From NCBI GenBank assembly GCA_026984045.1, contig JALSSV010000098.1, positions 1-64,000 on the forward strand: a DNA stretch of 64,000 bases. Reading direction: 5' to 3'. Below the pieces are notes generated by a model. It worked only from the letters and a program-made list of their open reading frames with translations. It was not told the origin of the DNA and did not search any database. Made by a program: the position numbers and the translations under genes. This DNA comes from Chromatiales bacterium (GTDB taxonomy: Bacteria > Pseudomonadota > Gammaproteobacteria > UBA6429 > Thiohalophilaceae). Position 1 is the stretch's first letter; every line of letters begins with the position of its first letter. This document shows, piece by piece, positions 62,677-64,000 of this stretch.

Positions 62677-64000
62677 ATGAATATGGAATGGGAAACCGTC
62701 ATCGGGCTGGAGATCCATACCCAGCTCGCCACCAGGTCCAAGATCTTCTCCGGCGCCGCCACCGCCTATGGGGCGGCGCCCAACACCCAGGCCTGTGCGG
62801 TCGATCTGGGCCTGCCAGGGGTGCTGCCGGTGCTCAACAAGGCGGTGGTGGAGATGGCCATCCGTTTCGGCCTGGCCATCGAGGCGCAGATCGCGCCCCT
62901 GTCGGTGTTCGCGCGCAAGAACTACTTCTACCCGGATCTGCCCAAAGGCTACCAGATCAGCCAGTACGAGCTGCCCATCGTCGGGCTCGGCCGGATCACC
63001 ATCGAGCTGGAGGACGGCCACAGCAAGGTCATCGGCATCACCCGCGCGCACCTCGAGGAGGATGCCGGCAAGTCGCTGCACGAGGACTACCACGGCATGA
63101 CCGGCATCGATCTCAACCGCGCCGGCACGCCGCTGCTGGAGATCGTCTCCGAGCCGGATCTGCGCTCGCCCGCCGAGGCGGTGGCCTACATGAAGAAGAT
63201 CCACGCCCTGGTGCGCTATCTCGAGATCTCCGATGGCAACATGCAGGAAGGTTCCTTCCGCTGCGACGCCAACGTCTCGGTGCGGCCGAAGGGTTCCCAC
63301 GAGTTCGGCACCCGCACCGAGCTGAAGAACATCAATTCCTTCCGCTTCGTGGAGAAGGCCATCGAATACGAGGTGGAACGCCAGATCGAGATCCTCGAGT
63401 CGGGCGGCGCCGTGGTCCAGGAGACCCGCCTGTTCGATCCGGACAAGGGCGAGACCCGGCCCATGCGCTCCAAGGAAGAGGCGATGGACTACCGCTACTT
63501 CCCCGATCCGGATCTGCTGCCGGTGGAAATCACCCCGGAGATGATCGAGAAAGTGCGCGCCGAAATGCCGGAGTTGCCCGACGCCAAGCGTCAGCGCTTC
63601 ATGGCCGACCATGGCCTCTCCGAATACGATGCCGGCATCCTCACCGCCTCCCGCGAGCTGGCCGACTACTTCGAGGCCGTGGCGCGGGTGGCCGGCGATG
63701 CCAAGCTGGCCGCCAACTGGGTGATGGGTGAACTCACCGGCTATCTCAATCGTGAGAATCTCGAGATCGACCAGGCGAAGGTGAGTGCCGAACGGCTCGG
63801 CGGCCTGCTCAAGCGGATCCTCGACAACACCATCTCGGGCAAGATCGCCAAGGAGGTGTTCGAGGCCATGTGGGCGGGGGAAGGCGATGCCGACGAGATC
63901 ATCGAGCGCCGCGGCCTCAAGCAGATCACCGACACCTCGGCCCTCGAGGCCATGGTGGACGAGGTGATCGCCGCCAACCCCAAACAGGTGGAACAGTTCC
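62677..64000 (+). CDS. gatB: Asp-tRNA(Asn)/Glu-tRNA(Gln) amidotransferase subunit B, 5' part
   Basis: The first 441 codons of GatB, cut by the window end; full-length relatives have about 475. It activates the misacylated tRNA and transfers ammonia to it. Motifs are [22 protein letters not shown] at the start, [51 protein letters not shown] and [11 protein letters not shown], with the helical YqeY-like tail beginning near residue 300. The ATG at 62677, preceded by CAGGA, is used; an ATG two codons later is possible. Confidence 0.97.
   Translation, partial: MNMEWETVIGLEIHTQLATRSKIFSGAATAYGAAPNTQACAVDLGLPGVLPVLNKAVVEMAIRFGLAIEAQIAPLSVFARKNYFYPDLPKGYQISQYELPIVGLGRITIELEDGHSKVIGITRAHLEEDAGKSLHEDYHGMTGIDLNRAGTPLLEIVSEPDLRSPAEAVAYMKKIHALVRYLEISDGNMQEGSFRCDANVSVRPKGSHEFGTRTELKNINSFRFVEKAIEYEVERQIEILESGGAVVQETRLFDPDKGETRPMRSKEEAMDYRYFPDPDLLPVEITPEMIEKVRAEMPELPDAKRQRFMADHGLSEYDAGILTASRELADYFEAVARVAGDAKLAANWVMGELTGYLNRENLEIDQAKVSAERLGGLLKRILDNTISGKIAKEVFEAMWAGEGDADEIIERRGLKQITDTSALEAMVDEVIAANPKQVEQF

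Overview
This window is about 64 kb of high-G+C chromosomal DNA, rich in core genes, from a gammaproteobacterium. The evidence is the synteny: aroQ-accB-accC-prmA, trpE/G/D/C followed by a Crp/Vfr-type regulator, OsmC, speD and coq7, lptD-surA-pdxA-rsmA-apaG-apaH, mreBCD-mrdA-rodA-mltB-rlpA-dacA-ybeD-lipB-lipA and gatCAB. Gene content such as amgK-murU, Coq7 and a Vfr-like Crp suggests a Chromatiales/Pseudomonas-like lineage. I cannot name the genus. I see no rRNA operon, prophage, CRISPR array or classical insertion sequence.

Layout. 1-4530: a partial zinc-ribbon protein, prmA, a TetR regulator with a clear operator, then accC, accB and aroQ. 4857-8050: a CopD-like membrane protein, a DUF3530 hydrolase, rpe and gph. 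8369-13199: a trp operon whose every junction carries an inverted-repeat element, one of which encodes a GxxExxY nuclease-like protein. 13442-19935: crp, osmC-like, a VOC protein, speD, a REP-associated tyrosine transposase among its REPs, coq7, glcF-like, a 2Fe-2S ferredoxin and a hydrolase. 20054-22628: rplM-rpsI behind a leader with a terminator, a four-helix-bundle protein, tRNA-Gln and an oxygen-binding diiron protein. 22650-30396: a YyaL-like protein, rlmI, lgt-thyA, folA, apaH, a methyltransferase and apaG. 30431-41000: ComFB, a HEACH-motif protein, a CheW-TM-LysM fusion, rsmA, two oppositely oriented envelope genes, pdxA, surA and lptD. 41070-49560: amgK-murU, a glutamate-cysteine ligase homologue with an M14 peptidase, an L,D-transpeptidase pair, a YdcF-like protein and lipA. 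49538-60592: lipB back to mreB, a cell-wall elongation and lipoate supercluster on the minus strand. 60799-64000: gatC, gatA and a truncated gatB.

Functionally, much of the window serves the envelope: rod-complex peptidoglycan synthesis (MreBCD, PBP2, RodA), remodelling (MltB, RlpA, DacA, L,D-transpeptidase), muramic-acid recycling (AmgK/MurU), outer-membrane assembly (SurA, LptD), lipoprotein maturation (Lgt) and a predicted wall-anchored chemotaxis-type scaffold.

The most unusual aspect is the density of interspersed inverted-repeat elements lying exactly between operon genes. At least six sequence families are present. The most striking has arms made of degenerate units like ACGCAGAGG; it occurs four times in the trp operon alone. 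One copy encloses a GxxExxY gene, and a related purine-rich pair encloses a four-helix-bundle gene. I propose that these are one class of insertion with optional protein cargo and strongly hairpin-forming RNA. That proposal is inference; the repeats and their positions are visible directly.
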